DNA from: Geitlerinema sp. PCC 7407
Lineage (GTDB): Bacteria; Cyanobacteriota; Cyanobacteriia; PCC-7407
Assembly (NCBI RefSeq): GCF_000317045.1
Contig: NC_019703.1
Coordinates: 546,501-610,500 of the forward strand
DNA length: 64,000 nucleotides
Direction: 5' to 3'
Below are positions 1 to 8,988 of this stretch, one piece after another; within the stretch, counting starts at the first letter, position 1; every line of letters starts with the position of its first letter. Below the pieces are notes generated by a model. That model was not told the DNA's origin, did not search any database, and worked only from the letters and a program-made list of their open reading frames with translations. A program made the translations under genes and the position numbers.

Positions 1-294
1 AACTATCAAGAACAACTAACTCTAATTCACAGGCGTTATACACTTTGTCTCAAATTATCACGAAAATCTGGAGCGCCTTCAGAGCCTTGCTAATATGAAT
101 GTGCGGTCCAGAAGACTAGCGAAGTTTCCACTCCCAAACAAGCCCACAGGGTGGCAAAAAATTCCGGTTTTTTAGGAACAGAGTTTCTAACAAAATTGGG
201 CTGGTTTTGAGGGTGATTTGAGATCCGCGTGAGTGAGTGTTGCCCTGTAACCGAAAACATGGTTACAGGGTTTCCCTTTTGGGGGGCGATCGCC
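1..294. other. Gene-free left edge with one hairpin
   Basis: I see no credible gene here; the short ORFs lack family resemblance and overlap the next gene in another frame. A 10-bp perfect inverted repeat (CCCTGTAACC at 243-252, GGTTACAGGG at 261-270, 8-nt loop) is followed on the plus strand by a weak T/C-rich run (TTTCCCTTTT). It may end a transcript entering from the left or act as a weak terminator for the minus-strand gene that stops at 295. Confidence 0.5.
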
Positions 295-1536
295 CTAGGC
301 CGTTGCAGGACCGATGGCCTCGATGGCCGCCTCCAGGGCGATCGCCACGTGGGTCCAGTGGGTGCCTCCCTGACAAAACACCACGTAGGGCTCCCGCAGC
401 GGACCATCCGCCGACAGCTCCGAGGTGCTCCCATCGATGAACGTGCCGCCCGCCATCACCAACTCGCTCTCATAGCCCGGCATCCCGGCAGGCACCGGAT
501 CAAGGTAAGAGCCAATGGGAGAGTGCTTCTGGATTGCGCGGCAAAACGCAATCAGCTTCTCGGGGGACCCGAGCTGAATTGCCTGAATGACATCTCGGCG
601 GGGCGCAAAAGGTGCCGGGTTGACCGGATAGCCCAGCCGGTCAAACACATAGGCGACCAAGTGATTGCCCTTCATCGCCTCCCCGACCATCTGGGGTGCT
701 AGGAAGAGTCCCTGGAACATCAGGCGATTTTGGTCGAGGGTGGCGCCGCCCGAGCTGCCGATACCCGGCGCCGTCAGGCGACAGGTGGCCGCCTCCACTA
801 AATCCGCGCGGCCCGCTACGTAGCCGCCCGTCGCGACAATGGTGCCGCCAGGGTTCTTGATCAGCGAACCTGCCATCAGGTCTGCACCCACCGCCGTCGG
901 CTCGCGATCGCTAATGAATTCTCCGTAGCAGTTGTCTACAAAACAGACTGTGTCTGGGTTCTGGCCCTTCACAATCTGGACGATTTTCTCGATGTCCTCG
1001 ATGGACAAGCTCGGCCGCCAGGAGTAGCCGCAGGAGCGCTGGATCGCCACCAACTTTGTTTCGGGTGTGATAGCTTTAACTAAAGCCTGCCAGTCCACCG
1101 TACCCTGAGGTGTTAGTTCAAGTTGACGATACTTGATGCCAAAGTCGCGAAGAGAGCCTTGATGTGTTCCTCGCAGACCTATTACTTCCTCTAGGGTGTC
1201 GTACGGGGGACCCGCGACAGCCAGCATTTCGTCTCCGGGGCGAAGCGCGCCAAATAGTGCGCAGGCGATCGCGTGTGTACCGGACACAAACTGCACGCGA
1301 ACCGCCGCAGCTTCTGCTCCCACAATATCTGCAAACACTCGATCCAGCGTTTGTCGACCTAGGTCATCGTGACCATATCCACTCACCCCTGAAAAGTGAT
1401 GGACGCCGACATTGTGACGCTGAAACGCTCCTAAAACCCGCCTCAAATTCTCCTTGACCTGGGTGTCGATTCCAGCAAAGATCTGGGACAGTGCCTGCTG
1501 CGCCGCTTGCAGCTCCTCAACGCTGTTTTTAAACAC
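295..1536 (-). CDS. Methionine gamma-lyase-like PLP enzyme (aluminium-resistance family)
   Basis: The 413-residue protein is a fold-type I PLP-dependent enzyme of the family annotated as methionine gamma-lyase or aluminium-resistance protein (PF06838). The segment SLIKNPGG carries the likely Schiff-base lysine, and the upstream VDNCYGEF contains the Asp expected to bind the pyridine nitrogen. The family is presumed to act in cytosolic sulfur amino acid or C-S lyase chemistry, but the substrate is not settled. The start is GTG, preceded by GGAGAG about 7 nt upstream. The gene is divergent from the desaturase across a gap of under 90 bp, so the two promoters share that short region. Family assignment is firm; the exact reaction is uncertain. 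Confidence 0.85.
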   Translation of the reverse strand: MFKNSVEELQAAQQALSQIFAGIDTQVKENLRRVLGAFQRHNVGVHHFSGVSGYGHDDLGRQTLDRVFADIVGAEAAAVRVQFVSGTHAIACALFGALRPGDEMLAVAGPPYDTLEEVIGLRGTHQGSLRDFGIKYRQLELTPQGTVDWQALVKAITPETKLVAIQRSCGYSWRPSLSIEDIEKIVQIVKGQNPDTVCFVDNCYGEFISDREPTAVGADLMAGSLIKNPGGTIVATGGYVAGRADLVEAATCRLTAPGIGSSGGATLDQNRLMFQGLFLAPQMVGEAMKGNHLVAYVFDRLGYPVNPAPFAPRRDVIQAIQLGSPEKLIAFCRAIQKHSPIGSYLDPVPAGMPGYESELVMAGGTFIDGSTSELSADGPLREPYVVFCQGGTHWTHVAIALEAAIEAIGPATA

Positions 1537-1623
1537 CCCGCTCTCTCCGTCTAAACGCGCGGTGTTTCATTATCGCGCAGTTTAGGCATGATCTAAATTC
1601 AAGTTGTGTATCAAGAGACTTGC

Positions 1624-2442
1624 ATGACGCTTGCAACTCCAACCAAACTTTCACTAAATTGGCCGGTCATTACGTTTATGGCCGTCATTCACATCGGGGC
1701 TCTCTTTGCCTTGCTGCCCAGCAACTTTAGCTGGGCAGCCGTCGGAGTAGCACTCTTCTTGCACTGGGTGACCGGGGGACTTGGGATTACGCTCGGTCTT
1801 CATCGACTCGTGGCGCACCGCAGTTTCCAAACTCCCAAATGGCTTGAATATTTCCTGGTGTTCTGCGCTAGCCTTGCTGCCCAAGGTGGACCCATTGAGT
1901 GGGTGGGACTGCATCGCCACCACCACCTGCACTCGGATCAAAGCGTCGATCACCACAACTCGGGCAAGGGCTTCTGGTGGAGCCACATGGGCTGGATGCT
2001 CTACGAAGTACCGGCCAAAAAGGAGATCCACCGCTTCATCAAAGACATTGCCGAGGATCCTGTATACCTCTTCTTTGACAAGTATTTCTTGCTGGTCCAG
2101 GCTGCTCTAGGCGTGGTCCTCTACTTCTTGGGAGGCTGGCCGTTTGTGGTGTGGGGCGTTTTTGTCCGCCTAGTGCTGGTTTATCACTGCACCTGGTTTG
2201 TAAACAGCGCAACCCACAAGTTTGGCTACCGCACCTACGACGCTGGCGATCGCTCTACCAACTGCTGGTGGGTTGCCCTCGTGACCTACGGTGAAGGCTG
2301 GCATAACAATCACCACGCGTTCCAGTATTCTGCTCGCCATGGCCTGCGCTGGTGGGAAATTGACATGACCTGGATGACGATTCGCCTTCTGCAAATGCTG
2401 GGGCTGGCGACTAAGGTAAAACTGATTAATAACGAACAGTAG
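1624..2442 (+). CDS. desC: Acyl-lipid (delta-9-type) fatty acid desaturase
   Basis: A 272-residue integral membrane di-iron desaturase. Three histidine boxes are visible: HRLVAH (about residue 60), HRHHH (about 98) and HNNHH (about 230), with hydrophobic segments between them, as in DesC/stearoyl desaturases. It introduces a double bond into membrane lipid acyl chains using ferredoxin and oxygen, which in cyanobacteria sets membrane fluidity. I prefer ATG 1624 over the upstream GTG 1606, because family members begin close to the first hydrophobic segment. A strong bidirectional hairpin terminator follows at 2500. Delta-9 position is inferred from overall resemblance. Confidence 0.92.
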   Translation: MTLATPTKLSLNWPVITFMAVIHIGALFALLPSNFSWAAVGVALFLHWVTGGLGITLGLHRLVAHRSFQTPKWLEYFLVFCASLAAQGGPIEWVGLHRHHHLHSDQSVDHHNSGKGFWWSHMGWMLYEVPAKKEIHRFIKDIAEDPVYLFFDKYFLLVQAALGVVLYFLGGWPFVVWGVFVRLVLVYHCTWFVNSATHKFGYRTYDAGDRSTNCWWVALVTYGEGWHNNHHAFQYSARHGLRWWEIDMTWMTIRLLQMLGLATKVKLINNEQ

Positions 2443-2499
2443 AAGACGTTTTTAACGCCAAAGACTCCTTGATTGGTCAATAGTTAATCAAAGGTCACA

Positions 2500-2534
2500 C
2501 CCAAAAAGAGATGCAAATTGCATCTCTTTTTGGG
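2500..2534. terminator. Bidirectional terminator between desC and proA
   Basis: A 17-bp perfect inverted repeat (left arm 2500-2516, right arm 2518-2534) is A-rich on one side and T-rich on the other, then runs into GGGTTTTGGG. It sits between two convergent genes and can serve both strands. Confidence 0.85.
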
Positions 2535-2591
2535 TTTTGGGTGCCCGTGGTGGGCTGTGATTGCTGGAGCGCCTCGCTTGGCGCGAGCCTA

Positions 2592-3863
2592 TCAGATCCA
2601 AGAGTTGCCTTGAATGACGTGCTTGACGGTGGTCAGGGTTTCTAGGCCGATGGAGCCGCGACGATGACCTTTTTGATTGGACATGCCGAGACAGATGGCG
2701 CTGATGCGTCGAGGATTGCGCGAGAATCGGGGGGAGGAGTTGATGTAGACGGAGGCGCTGTTCACACCAGCGGAGAACTGTCGACTTTCTTGGTAGGACT
2801 CGGTGACAAGGCAGTCGGCGTGACCGCTGCTGTGCTGGTTGATCCAGGCGATCGCCTCTTCGAGGCTCTCGACAGACTTGAAGGCGACAATTTTGTTGAG
2901 ATAGGCCTGACGCCATTCATTAGCTTCAGCCAGCATCAGCTCTGGATATTCTGCGACGAGGGCTGCATCCCCCCGCAGCTGAAACCCTTTCTCTTGCAGG
3001 TTGTTCCAGAGGGTGTTGAGAGCGGCTGAGTTTTGGTTGCGGTGGATCAGGACTTTTTCGATGGCGTTGACGGGGTCGGGCTCGCTCTGGTGGCTGTCGA
3101 GAATCAGGTGCCGCACAAGGTCCAGGCTGCCGGAGGGCGACCAATAAAGGTAGCAGTTGCCCATGGCGGACTGGAGAACAGGCGCGGTGGCCTGGCGCAC
3201 GACCTGCTGCACGAGGCTGGGGCGGCCGTAGGGAATGATCAAGTTGATGAACTGATCTTGGGTGACGACTTCCCGAATGGAAGCGCCGTGATCGGGATCG
3301 AGCAGCTGCAAGCAGCCGTTGGGCAAGCCGATGTCGTCGAGAGCCAGCTGAATCGCCTGGGCGATCGCGGCGTTGGAGTGACTCGCCTCGCTGCCCCCTC
3401 GCAAAATCAGGCTATTGCCGGTTTTGATGCACATGCCTGCGGCGATCGCCCCCAGCTCGGGCAGCGCCTCGTAGATCATGGCAATCACGCCCAGGGGTAC
3501 CAGTTGCCCATAGGTTTGGCAGTTGTCCAGCTGGTAGGAGGTGCTCATCACCCGCTGCTGCACGGGGTCCGAGAGCTCCCCGAGGCGATGCAAAATCTTG
3601 ACGGCGGTTTGCAGCCGCTCCGGCGTTAGCTTGAGCCAGTCCAAAATCAGGTCTGGCACCGCCATTTCCCGGCTTGCCTCCAGGTCCAGGGTGTTGGCCT
3701 CGAGGATGTCATCTTGCCGATCGTCAATGACTTGGGCGACGGCATGCAGCGCTTGGTTGCGATCGGCGGCCCTGATGCCCCCGAGGGCGATCGCCGCCTC
3801 TTGAGAACGCTTTAGGATATGGGGCAGGTCAACCGGAGCAGAGGAATGGGAATCATGGGTCAT
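2592..3863 (-). CDS. proA: Glutamate-5-semialdehyde dehydrogenase
   Basis: The 423-residue protein is gamma-glutamyl phosphate reductase, the second step of proline synthesis (glutamyl-5-phosphate plus NADPH to glutamate-5-semialdehyde). It has the aldehyde-dehydrogenase fold; NSLILRGGSEASHSN is the family's nucleotide-binding loop, and the Cys in AMGNCYLY is the expected catalytic nucleophile. Length is normal for ProA. The upstream gene (3867-4289) stops 3 nt before this ATG, so the two are cotranscribed. No proB is present in the window. Confidence 0.95.
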   Translation of the reverse strand: MTHDSHSSAPVDLPHILKRSQEAAIALGGIRAADRNQALHAVAQVIDDRQDDILEANTLDLEASREMAVPDLILDWLKLTPERLQTAVKILHRLGELSDPVQQRVMSTSYQLDNCQTYGQLVPLGVIAMIYEALPELGAIAAGMCIKTGNSLILRGGSEASHSNAAIAQAIQLALDDIGLPNGCLQLLDPDHGASIREVVTQDQFINLIIPYGRPSLVQQVVRQATAPVLQSAMGNCYLYWSPSGSLDLVRHLILDSHQSEPDPVNAIEKVLIHRNQNSAALNTLWNNLQEKGFQLRGDAALVAEYPELMLAEANEWRQAYLNKIVAFKSVESLEEAIAWINQHSSGHADCLVTESYQESRQFSAGVNSASVYINSSPRFSRNPRRISAICLGMSNQKGHRRGSIGLETLTTVKHVIQGNSWI

Positions 3864-3866
3864 GGG

Positions 3867-4289
3867 CTATCGCCGATAGGCCAACCACATCATGAGTGCT
3901 GGCAGCATCGTTAACAAAACTGAGATGGCTGCCCACGCCAAAATCCCCGGGCCGATGCTGGATTGGAGGGCGAGGGGCAACCAAACAATCAGTAAGACCA
4001 GAATACTGCCCAAGGCCAGAGGAAGGTATCCCTCTCGAAAGACAGAGTGCACTCGGTACCACTGATGGCCGCTCCAGCGCCAAGACTGCTTGTAGGGGTA
4101 GGTCGTCGAGAGCTGCTCTAGGGCATAGCCGTTATCTTCGACCACGAAAATCTGCTGGCAGCGATCGCAGCCAAAGGCCTCCGTCAACGTAATCGGAACG
4201 AGCTGTCCCCGCCGCCGGCAAGGACAGGGATATTCGGTGGTGAAGTCAATCTTTTGGGCTTTCTGCGCTTGCACGAGGGGCGATGACAC
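3867..4289 (-). CDS. Hypothetical membrane protein with Cys-pair motif, upstream of proA
   Basis: I do not recognise a named family. The 140-residue product has two cysteine pairs (CPC near residue 22, CDRC near 41) that resemble a small zinc ribbon, followed by two hydrophobic segments near the C-terminus (about residues 90-135) that look like a membrane hairpin. The start is GTG 4289. It ends 3 nt before the proA start, so it is probably translationally linked to proA. Function unknown; the protein is likely anchored in a membrane with the ribbon at the N-terminus. Confidence 0.7.
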   Translation of the reverse strand: MSSPLVQAQKAQKIDFTTEYPCPCRRRGQLVPITLTEAFGCDRCQQIFVVEDNGYALEQLSTTYPYKQSWRWSGHQWYRVHSVFREGYLPLALGSILVLLIVWLPLALQSSIGPGILAWAAISVLLTMLPALMMWLAYRR

Positions 4290-4512
4290 AAAAACGACGA
4301 AAGATGTCGAAAGCGTAGGCCACTAACGCGGGCGATCGCCACCCCTGAGAGGCGTAATCCCAGTAGCCCTCATCCTCTGAGTGTATACCTGAATTTTGGC
4401 TCAGAGCTGGCCCGACGGCTTTTTTTATGGAAATTTTACGGGCGATCGCCTGATCTCTGAGGTGTTGAAACCTTGATTCTGAGCTCGTCAGCTAGAGCTG
4501 AATTTTTGAGAA

Positions 4513-4583
4513 GCGGGTAACGCGATTCGAACGCGCGACATTCACCTTGGCAAGGTGACGCTCTACCACTGAGCTATACCCGC
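4513..4583 (-). tRNA. trnG-GCC: tRNA-Gly (anticodon GCC), copy 1
   Basis: On the minus strand a 71-nt cloverleaf begins GCGGGTATAGCTCAGTGGTA and ends TACCCGC. The acceptor stem GCGGGTA/TACCCGC pairs fully, the anticodon loop TTGCCAA gives GCC, and the T-loop is GTTCGAATC. CCA is not encoded. It is identical over its length to the copy at 4683-4753. Confidence 0.97.
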
Positions 4584-4682
4584 AGAAACCATCAACCAGC
4601 GCTTGATTCACCAGCTGTCCACGAAAACATTTCTAGAGTAATTGGAAGAATCCAACGAATCCAGAACTGGAGTTTCGTGAAA

Positions 4683-4753
4683 GCGGGTAACGCGATTCGA
4701 ACGCGCGACATTCACCTTGGCAAGGTGACGCTCTACCACTGAGCTATACCCGC
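4683..4753 (-). tRNA. trnG-GCC: tRNA-Gly (anticodon GCC), copy 2
   Basis: An identical 71-nt tRNA-Gly(GCC) repeats 170 bp from copy 1 on the same strand. Identity appears to end close to the gene boundaries: the roughly 100-bp spacer does not resemble the flanks. This suggests gene duplication or concerted correction of the tRNA itself, not duplication of a long unit. Confidence 0.97.
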
Positions 4754-4795
4754 AAGCGCTTCAATATAATCTTATGATTCCGTTAAGGTTGTCAA

Positions 4796-4841
4796 CCCCT
4801 GACTCCGAATTTTTTGCGTTTTGTGGCGACGGAGTCAGGGG
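4796..4841. terminator. 12-bp stem-loop downstream of ribH
   Basis: CCCCTGACTCCG (4796-4807) and CGGAGTCAGGGG (4830-4841) form a perfect 12-bp stem with a 22-nt loop, just past the ribH stop on the minus strand and upstream of tRNA-Gly copy 2. There is no clean T-run, so it may be a terminator or an mRNA 3'-end stabiliser. Confidence 0.5.
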
Positions 4842-4852
4842 GCGATCGCGCT

Positions 4853-5425
4853 CTAGCTGGCGGACTGACGGAATGCCTCAGCGGCGATCGCACTGGGGGC
4901 GCCACCGGCCAGGGCAGGCGTGCCGTTGGGGTTGATCTCCAGTCCGGCGCGCATTTGGCGCATCAGGCTAGCCATCTCCAGGGCATTCATCGCAAACTCC
5001 CAGCCCTTGTTGCTCTTGATGCCGGCGCGCTCGAGGGCTTGCTGCATCGTGTCGGTGGTGATGATGCCAAAGATCACCGGCACGCCCGTTTGGAAGGCGG
5101 CAGCGGCGATGCCCTTGGAGACCTCGGCGGCGACGTAATCGAAGTGGGGAGTCTGGCCGCGAATCACGGCTCCGAGGCAGATGATGGCGTCGTAGCGGTA
5201 GCTCAGGGCGAGCTGACGAGCCACCAAGGGAATCTCGAAGCTGCCGGGCACCCAAATGTAGTCCACCTGTGTGCCGTTCGGATCGGGATCGACGCCGTGA
5301 CGCTTGAGGCAGTCCTGACACCCCTCGATGAGCTTGGTGGTGATCAGGTCATTGAAGCGACCGATAACGATCGCGATGCGAGGAGCAGCGTCCCCGAAAA
5401 CGAAGGATCCCTCGAAAACGGCCAT
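4853..5425 (-). CDS. ribH: 6,7-dimethyl-8-ribityllumazine synthase
   Basis: RibH condenses 5-amino-6-ribitylamino-uracil with 3,4-dihydroxy-2-butanone 4-phosphate, the penultimate step of riboflavin synthesis. Family segments are present: [11 protein letters not shown] near residue 15, WVPGSFEIP near 60, [16 protein letters not shown] near 85 with the catalytic His, and [12 protein letters not shown] near 120. At 190 residues it is longer than the usual ~155 because of a low-complexity Ala/Gly-rich C-terminal tail (about residues 165-190). The protein normally forms a cytosolic 60-mer or pentamer. The upstream psbZ is separated by a strong terminator, so ribH likely has its own promoter at 5426-5500. 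Confidence 0.96.
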   Translation of the reverse strand: MAVFEGSFVFGDAAPRIAIVIGRFNDLITTKLIEGCQDCLKRHGVDPDPNGTQVDYIWVPGSFEIPLVARQLALSYRYDAIICLGAVIRGQTPHFDYVAAEVSKGIAAAAFQTGVPVIFGIITTDTMQQALERAGIKSNKGWEFAMNALEMASLMRQMRAGLEINPNGTPALAGGAPSAIAAEAFRQSAS

Positions 5426-5507
5426 GATGTCAGTGTGGGTTCAACTCAACGTGGTTCCTATCCTATCAGGCTCGTTGGGATCGCCCTGCAAAAAGCCCAA
5501 TGCCAAA

Positions 5508-5577
5508 AAGGGTTGGCGATCGCTCGTTCACCGACCCGTACGCTGACAGGCCCGAAAAAGGGCGATCGCCAACCCTT
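5508..5577 (-). terminator. psbZ terminator built on inverted HIP1 elements
   Basis: Perfect 16-bp arms (5508-5523 and 5562-5577), each containing a HIP1 octamer GCGATCGC, flank a 38-nt loop. Reading the minus strand, the hairpin runs straight into TTTTTGG, the layout of a Rho-independent terminator for psbZ. Confidence 0.75.
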
Positions 5578-5651
5578 CGCTGGATTGACATATCAAAAAA
5601 TCGAAAAAGCTCCAGTTGGTCGACGCCAGCGTGGGCGCGTCCAACGTCGGC

Positions 5652-5843
5652 CTAGACGACGAGGTAGTTTAGTCCGCCAACGGCAATGACCAAAGCGGCC
5701 CAAACAATGCTACCGAGCAGGATCAAGCGCTTGGATTGATCCCAATTTTCGGTAGAAGCGTAGGCGACGGGAACCCCGACGACCATCACAAAGGAGAAGA
5801 TAACCAAGGCGGCGAGGGCAATCTGAAACAGGATCGTTAACAT
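5652..5843 (-). CDS. psbZ: Photosystem II protein Z
   Basis: A 63-residue protein with two transmembrane helices (about residues 3-24 and 38-60) joined by a short lumenal or stromal loop with NWDQSK, matching PsbZ/Ycf9 in length and pattern (usual length 62). PsbZ sits at the periphery of the photosystem II core near CP43 and helps stabilise the dimer and antenna contacts. The gene stands alone, with a strong HIP1-type terminator downstream and a divergent intergenic region to the nucleotidyltransferase gene upstream. Confidence 0.95.
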   Translation of the reverse strand: MLTILFQIALAALVIFSFVMVVGVPVAYASTENWDQSKRLILLGSIVWAALVIAVGGLNYLVV

Positions 5844-6135
5844 GGCTGCAATTCCAAACTAATCGAGCAGTGGACAAAGAGGCCAATAAGTGGCTCAGTT
5901 TCTCAAAAGCTTGATCAATACTGATTAGTACGCTACCAGATAAACGCCCCTCTCTGGCCATTTTCTCGCGCAGGAAAGGCGGGGATCTCGACAAAAAGGG
6001 AGAGGGCGATCGCCCCGGCTGGTTCTTGACAGGCGCAATTCACTAGGATCACAGTAGCGATCGCCCTGAGTCTGGGATAACTGGCTCCTGGGCAAACAGA
6101 CTGGAACCCTTGCGCATAGCTGAGACGCCTGATTT

Positions 6136-8853
6136 ATGGATTTGGTGCTGTGTCATACGACAGCGGACTTTGACGCTCTGGGGGCGGCGGTGGGGATGAC
6201 GCGCCTGCTGCCGGGAGCGCGCATTGTGCTAACGGGCGGCTGCCATCCGGCTGTGCGGGACTTTTTGGCGCTGCACCGGGACGAGTATTCCCTCATCGAG
6301 CGGCGATCGGTGAATCCCCAGCGCATTCGCTCGATCACCGTGGTGGACGCCCAGCGGCGCGATCGCCTGGGTAAGGCGGCGGAGTGGCTGGACTTGCCCC
6401 ACCTCAAGGCAGTAACTCTGTACGATCACCACCTCACTGCGGAGTGCGACATTCCGGCTACCGAAACCCAGATCGCGGCGGTGGGAGCAACGACGACCCT
6501 GGTGGTGGAGCAGCTCCAGGCGGCGGAGGTGACGCTGACGGTGCCGGAGGCCACGGTGCTGGCCTTGGGAATTCATGTGGATACGGGGTCGCTGACCTTT
6601 GGGCAGGCGACGGCGCGGGATGCTCGGGCGCTGGCGTGGCTGATGGATCAGGGCGCGAGTTTGGGGGCGATCGCCGACTACGTGGAGCCGGGCTTTTCGC
6701 CCCAGCTCCAGGATCTGCTGGCGGTGGCTCTGGACACGCTGCACACTGAGACCGTCCAGGGGACCGTGCTGTCCTGGGTCTTGCTGCCTACGGAGTCCTA
6801 TGTGCCGGGATTGTCGAGCCTGGCCTCCCAGCTGATGGAGCTGACCGAGAGCGAAGTGCTGCTGCTGGGGGCGCACTATCCCGTGGGGGATGACTCTGAC
6901 GAGGAGCGGCTCAATCTCATTGGGCGATCGCGCCTAGACGATCTGGACCTGAGCTCGCTGATGGAGTCCCTGGGCGGGGGTGGCCACCCCCGGGCTGCCA
7001 CGGCGACTCTGCGGGGCGTCGATCCCCAGGCCACCCTCGATGGGCTGGTGGCGACGCTGCGCGAGCGGATTCCCGATCCGCCGACCGCGCGCGAGCTGAT
7101 GTCGTCTCCTGTGCGCACCATTCGCCCAGACACAACGATCGGCGAAGCCCAGCGCATTCTGCTGCGCTACGGCCATTCGGGCCTGTCGGTGGTCAATGCC
7201 GACGATCAGCTGGTGGGCATTATTTCCCGCCGGGATCTCGACATCGCGCTGCACCACGGCTTTAGCCATGCGCCGGTCAAGGGCTACATGAAGTCCCAGG
7301 TCAAAACCATCAAGCCGGAAACGCTGCTGCCAGAGGTTGAGGAGCTGATGGTGACCTACGACATTGGTCGCCTGCCGGTGGTCGAAAACGGTCAGCTGGT
7401 GGGCATCGTGACGCGGACCGATGTGCTGCGCCAGCTTCATCAGCAGCGCCCCTCGGAGCAGGATGCTCTGGAGGGCCTGACGCGCCGCCGTCCCTGGTGC
7501 GACTTGTCCCTGGAGATGCTGCGCGATCGCCTGGCACCGGCCCTGTGGGCGGTGCTCATGGCGGCGGCATCGGCTGCGGAGCGCCGGGGCTGGCACCTGT
7601 ACCTGGTGGGTGGTGCGGTGCGGGATCTGCTGCTGGCTGACTCCGAAGACACCCTACTGATCAGCGATATCGACTTGGTGGTGGACGGATTTCATCGATC
7701 GCTGACGGAGGCGGCGGGTGTGGAGCTGGCGCGGGAAATGCAGGTGCAGTATCCCAATGGCCGTTTGCAGGTGCACGGTCGCTTCCAGACGGCGGCCCTG
7801 TTGTGGCACCGCGATCCGGACCTCGATTCGCTGTGGATCGACATTGCGACGGCTCGCACTGAGTTTTATCCCTACCCGGCGGCCAATCCTGAGGTGGAGG
7901 CGAGCTCGATTCGCCAAGACCTGTACCGGCGAGACTTTACGATCAATGCGCTGGCGGTGCGCCTGACGCAGCCTCGGGCAGGGGAGCTGCTGGACTTTTT
8001 TGGGGGCTTTTTGGACTTGCAGGCGGCGCAAATTCGGGTGCTCCACGCCAACAGCTTCATCGAAGACCCGACGCGGATCTATCGAGCGGTGCGGTTTGCG
8101 GTGCGTCTGGGCTTCCGCATCGAGCCGGAAACGGAGGGGTTTATTCGCTACGCCATCGAGAGCGGCGTTTATCACCGGTCCCAGGATGAAAATGCCTTGG
8201 TCCCGGCCCTGGGGACGCGCCTGAAAAGCGAGCTGAAGTATATCTTGCAGGCGCCGTACTGGCGGCTGGCTCTCAAGCTGCTGGCGGATCTGGGGGCGCT
8301 GCGCTGCATCCACGGGGATCTGGAGCTGACGACGGAGCTGTGGCGGCAGCTGTGCTTGGTGAATCGGGGCCTAGAGCGCTTTGATGCGGCCCAAAGCCTG
8401 GAGCACTGGCAAATGCTGCTGGAAATGATGCTGGCCTATTTGCCGGGGGGCGATCGCGTGCGGGTGGCGGAGCAGTTTCAGCTGCCGGTGGACAGCATCG
8501 ATCGCTTGGGCCAGCTGGCGGCGCGGGAGGCGGCGGTGCGCCAAGGCTTGCTGACCTGCGATCGCCCGAGTGAAATGGCTCAGCAGCTACAGCGCTACGA
8601 TGTGCCGACCCTGATTTTGATTGGGGCAAGGGGCGATCGCCCCTTGCGTCGGGTGGTGTGGCGCTACCTCAGCCGCTGGCGGGAGGCCAAGCCGCCCCTA
8701 GATGGCAACGATCTCAAGGCACTCGGCTACAAGCCAGGGCGTCAATTTAAGCAGATGCTAGAGCAGCTCCTTGCGGCGTTTTTGGATGGCCAAGTGGGCG
8801 ATCGCGCGGCGGCAGAGGCCTTTTTGGCTACCCATTTTCCCCAAAAACTTTGA
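6136..8853 (+). CDS. DHH-CBS-CBS-tRNA nucleotidyltransferase fusion protein
   Basis: The 905-residue protein carries four modules. Residues 1-310 form a DHH/DHHA1 phosphoesterase-like domain: ADFDALG near 10, YDHH near 97, GGGGHPRAA near 280. Two CBS domains follow (about 316-375 and 380-440), which would bind adenine nucleotides. The class II poly(A) polymerase/CCA-adding head is at about 480-640, with [11 protein letters not shown] near 490, the DID metal pair in [10 protein letters not shown] and [11 protein letters not shown] near 600. A helical RNA-binding tail completes it. This architecture is typical of cyanobacteria, where A-adding and CC-adding activities may be split between enzymes. 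I infer a role in tRNA 3'-end maturation or repair; which nucleotides it adds cannot be read from sequence. Confidence 0.9.
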   Translation: MDLVLCHTTADFDALGAAVGMTRLLPGARIVLTGGCHPAVRDFLALHRDEYSLIERRSVNPQRIRSITVVDAQRRDRLGKAAEWLDLPHLKAVTLYDHHLTAECDIPATETQIAAVGATTTLVVEQLQAAEVTLTVPEATVLALGIHVDTGSLTFGQATARDARALAWLMDQGASLGAIADYVEPGFSPQLQDLLAVALDTLHTETVQGTVLSWVLLPTESYVPGLSSLASQLMELTESEVLLLGAHYPVGDDSDEERLNLIGRSRLDDLDLSSLMESLGGGGHPRAATATLRGVDPQATLDGLVATLRERIPDPPTARELMSSPVRTIRPDTTIGEAQRILLRYGHSGLSVVNADDQLVGIISRRDLDIALHHGFSHAPVKGYMKSQVKTIKPETLLPEVEELMVTYDIGRLPVVENGQLVGIVTRTDVLRQLHQQRPSEQDALEGLTRRRPWCDLSLEMLRDRLAPALWAVLMAAASAAERRGWHLYLVGGAVRDLLLADSEDTLLISDIDLVVDGFHRSLTEAAGVELAREMQVQYPNGRLQVHGRFQTAALLWHRDPDLDSLWIDIATARTEFYPYPAANPEVEASSIRQDLYRRDFTINALAVRLTQPRAGELLDFFGGFLDLQAAQIRVLHANSFIEDPTRIYRAVRFAVRLGFRIEPETEGFIRYAIESGVYHRSQDENALVPALGTRLKSELKYILQAPYWRLALKLLADLGALRCIHGDLELTTELWRQLCLVNRGLERFDAAQSLEHWQMLLEMMLAYLPGGDRVRVAEQFQLPVDSIDRLGQLAAREAAVRQGLLTCDRPSEMAQQLQRYDVPTLILIGARGDRPLRRVVWRYLSRWREAKPPLDGNDLKALGYKPGRQFKQMLEQLLAAFLDGQVGDRAAAEAFLATHFPQKL

Positions 8854-8988
8854 AGCCCTGGCCCAGCGGCTTTGGCTGTTTTCCGCTGGTCAGGGTTTAG
8901 CGGCGGCGGTTTGACATTCCCAAGACCTTCCACGGAAACTGATGGTCGGGACCTTTGTCTCTAAACATTTATGAACTGGGCTTGACCT

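Noticed and set aside
229-702. 157-residue plus-strand ORF at the left end
   Set aside because: It runs antisense to the conserved methionine gamma-lyase-like gene and has no family features.
4814-5689. 291-residue plus-strand ORF
   Set aside because: It is antisense to ribH, which has clear motifs; high-GC DNA readily leaves open antisense frames.
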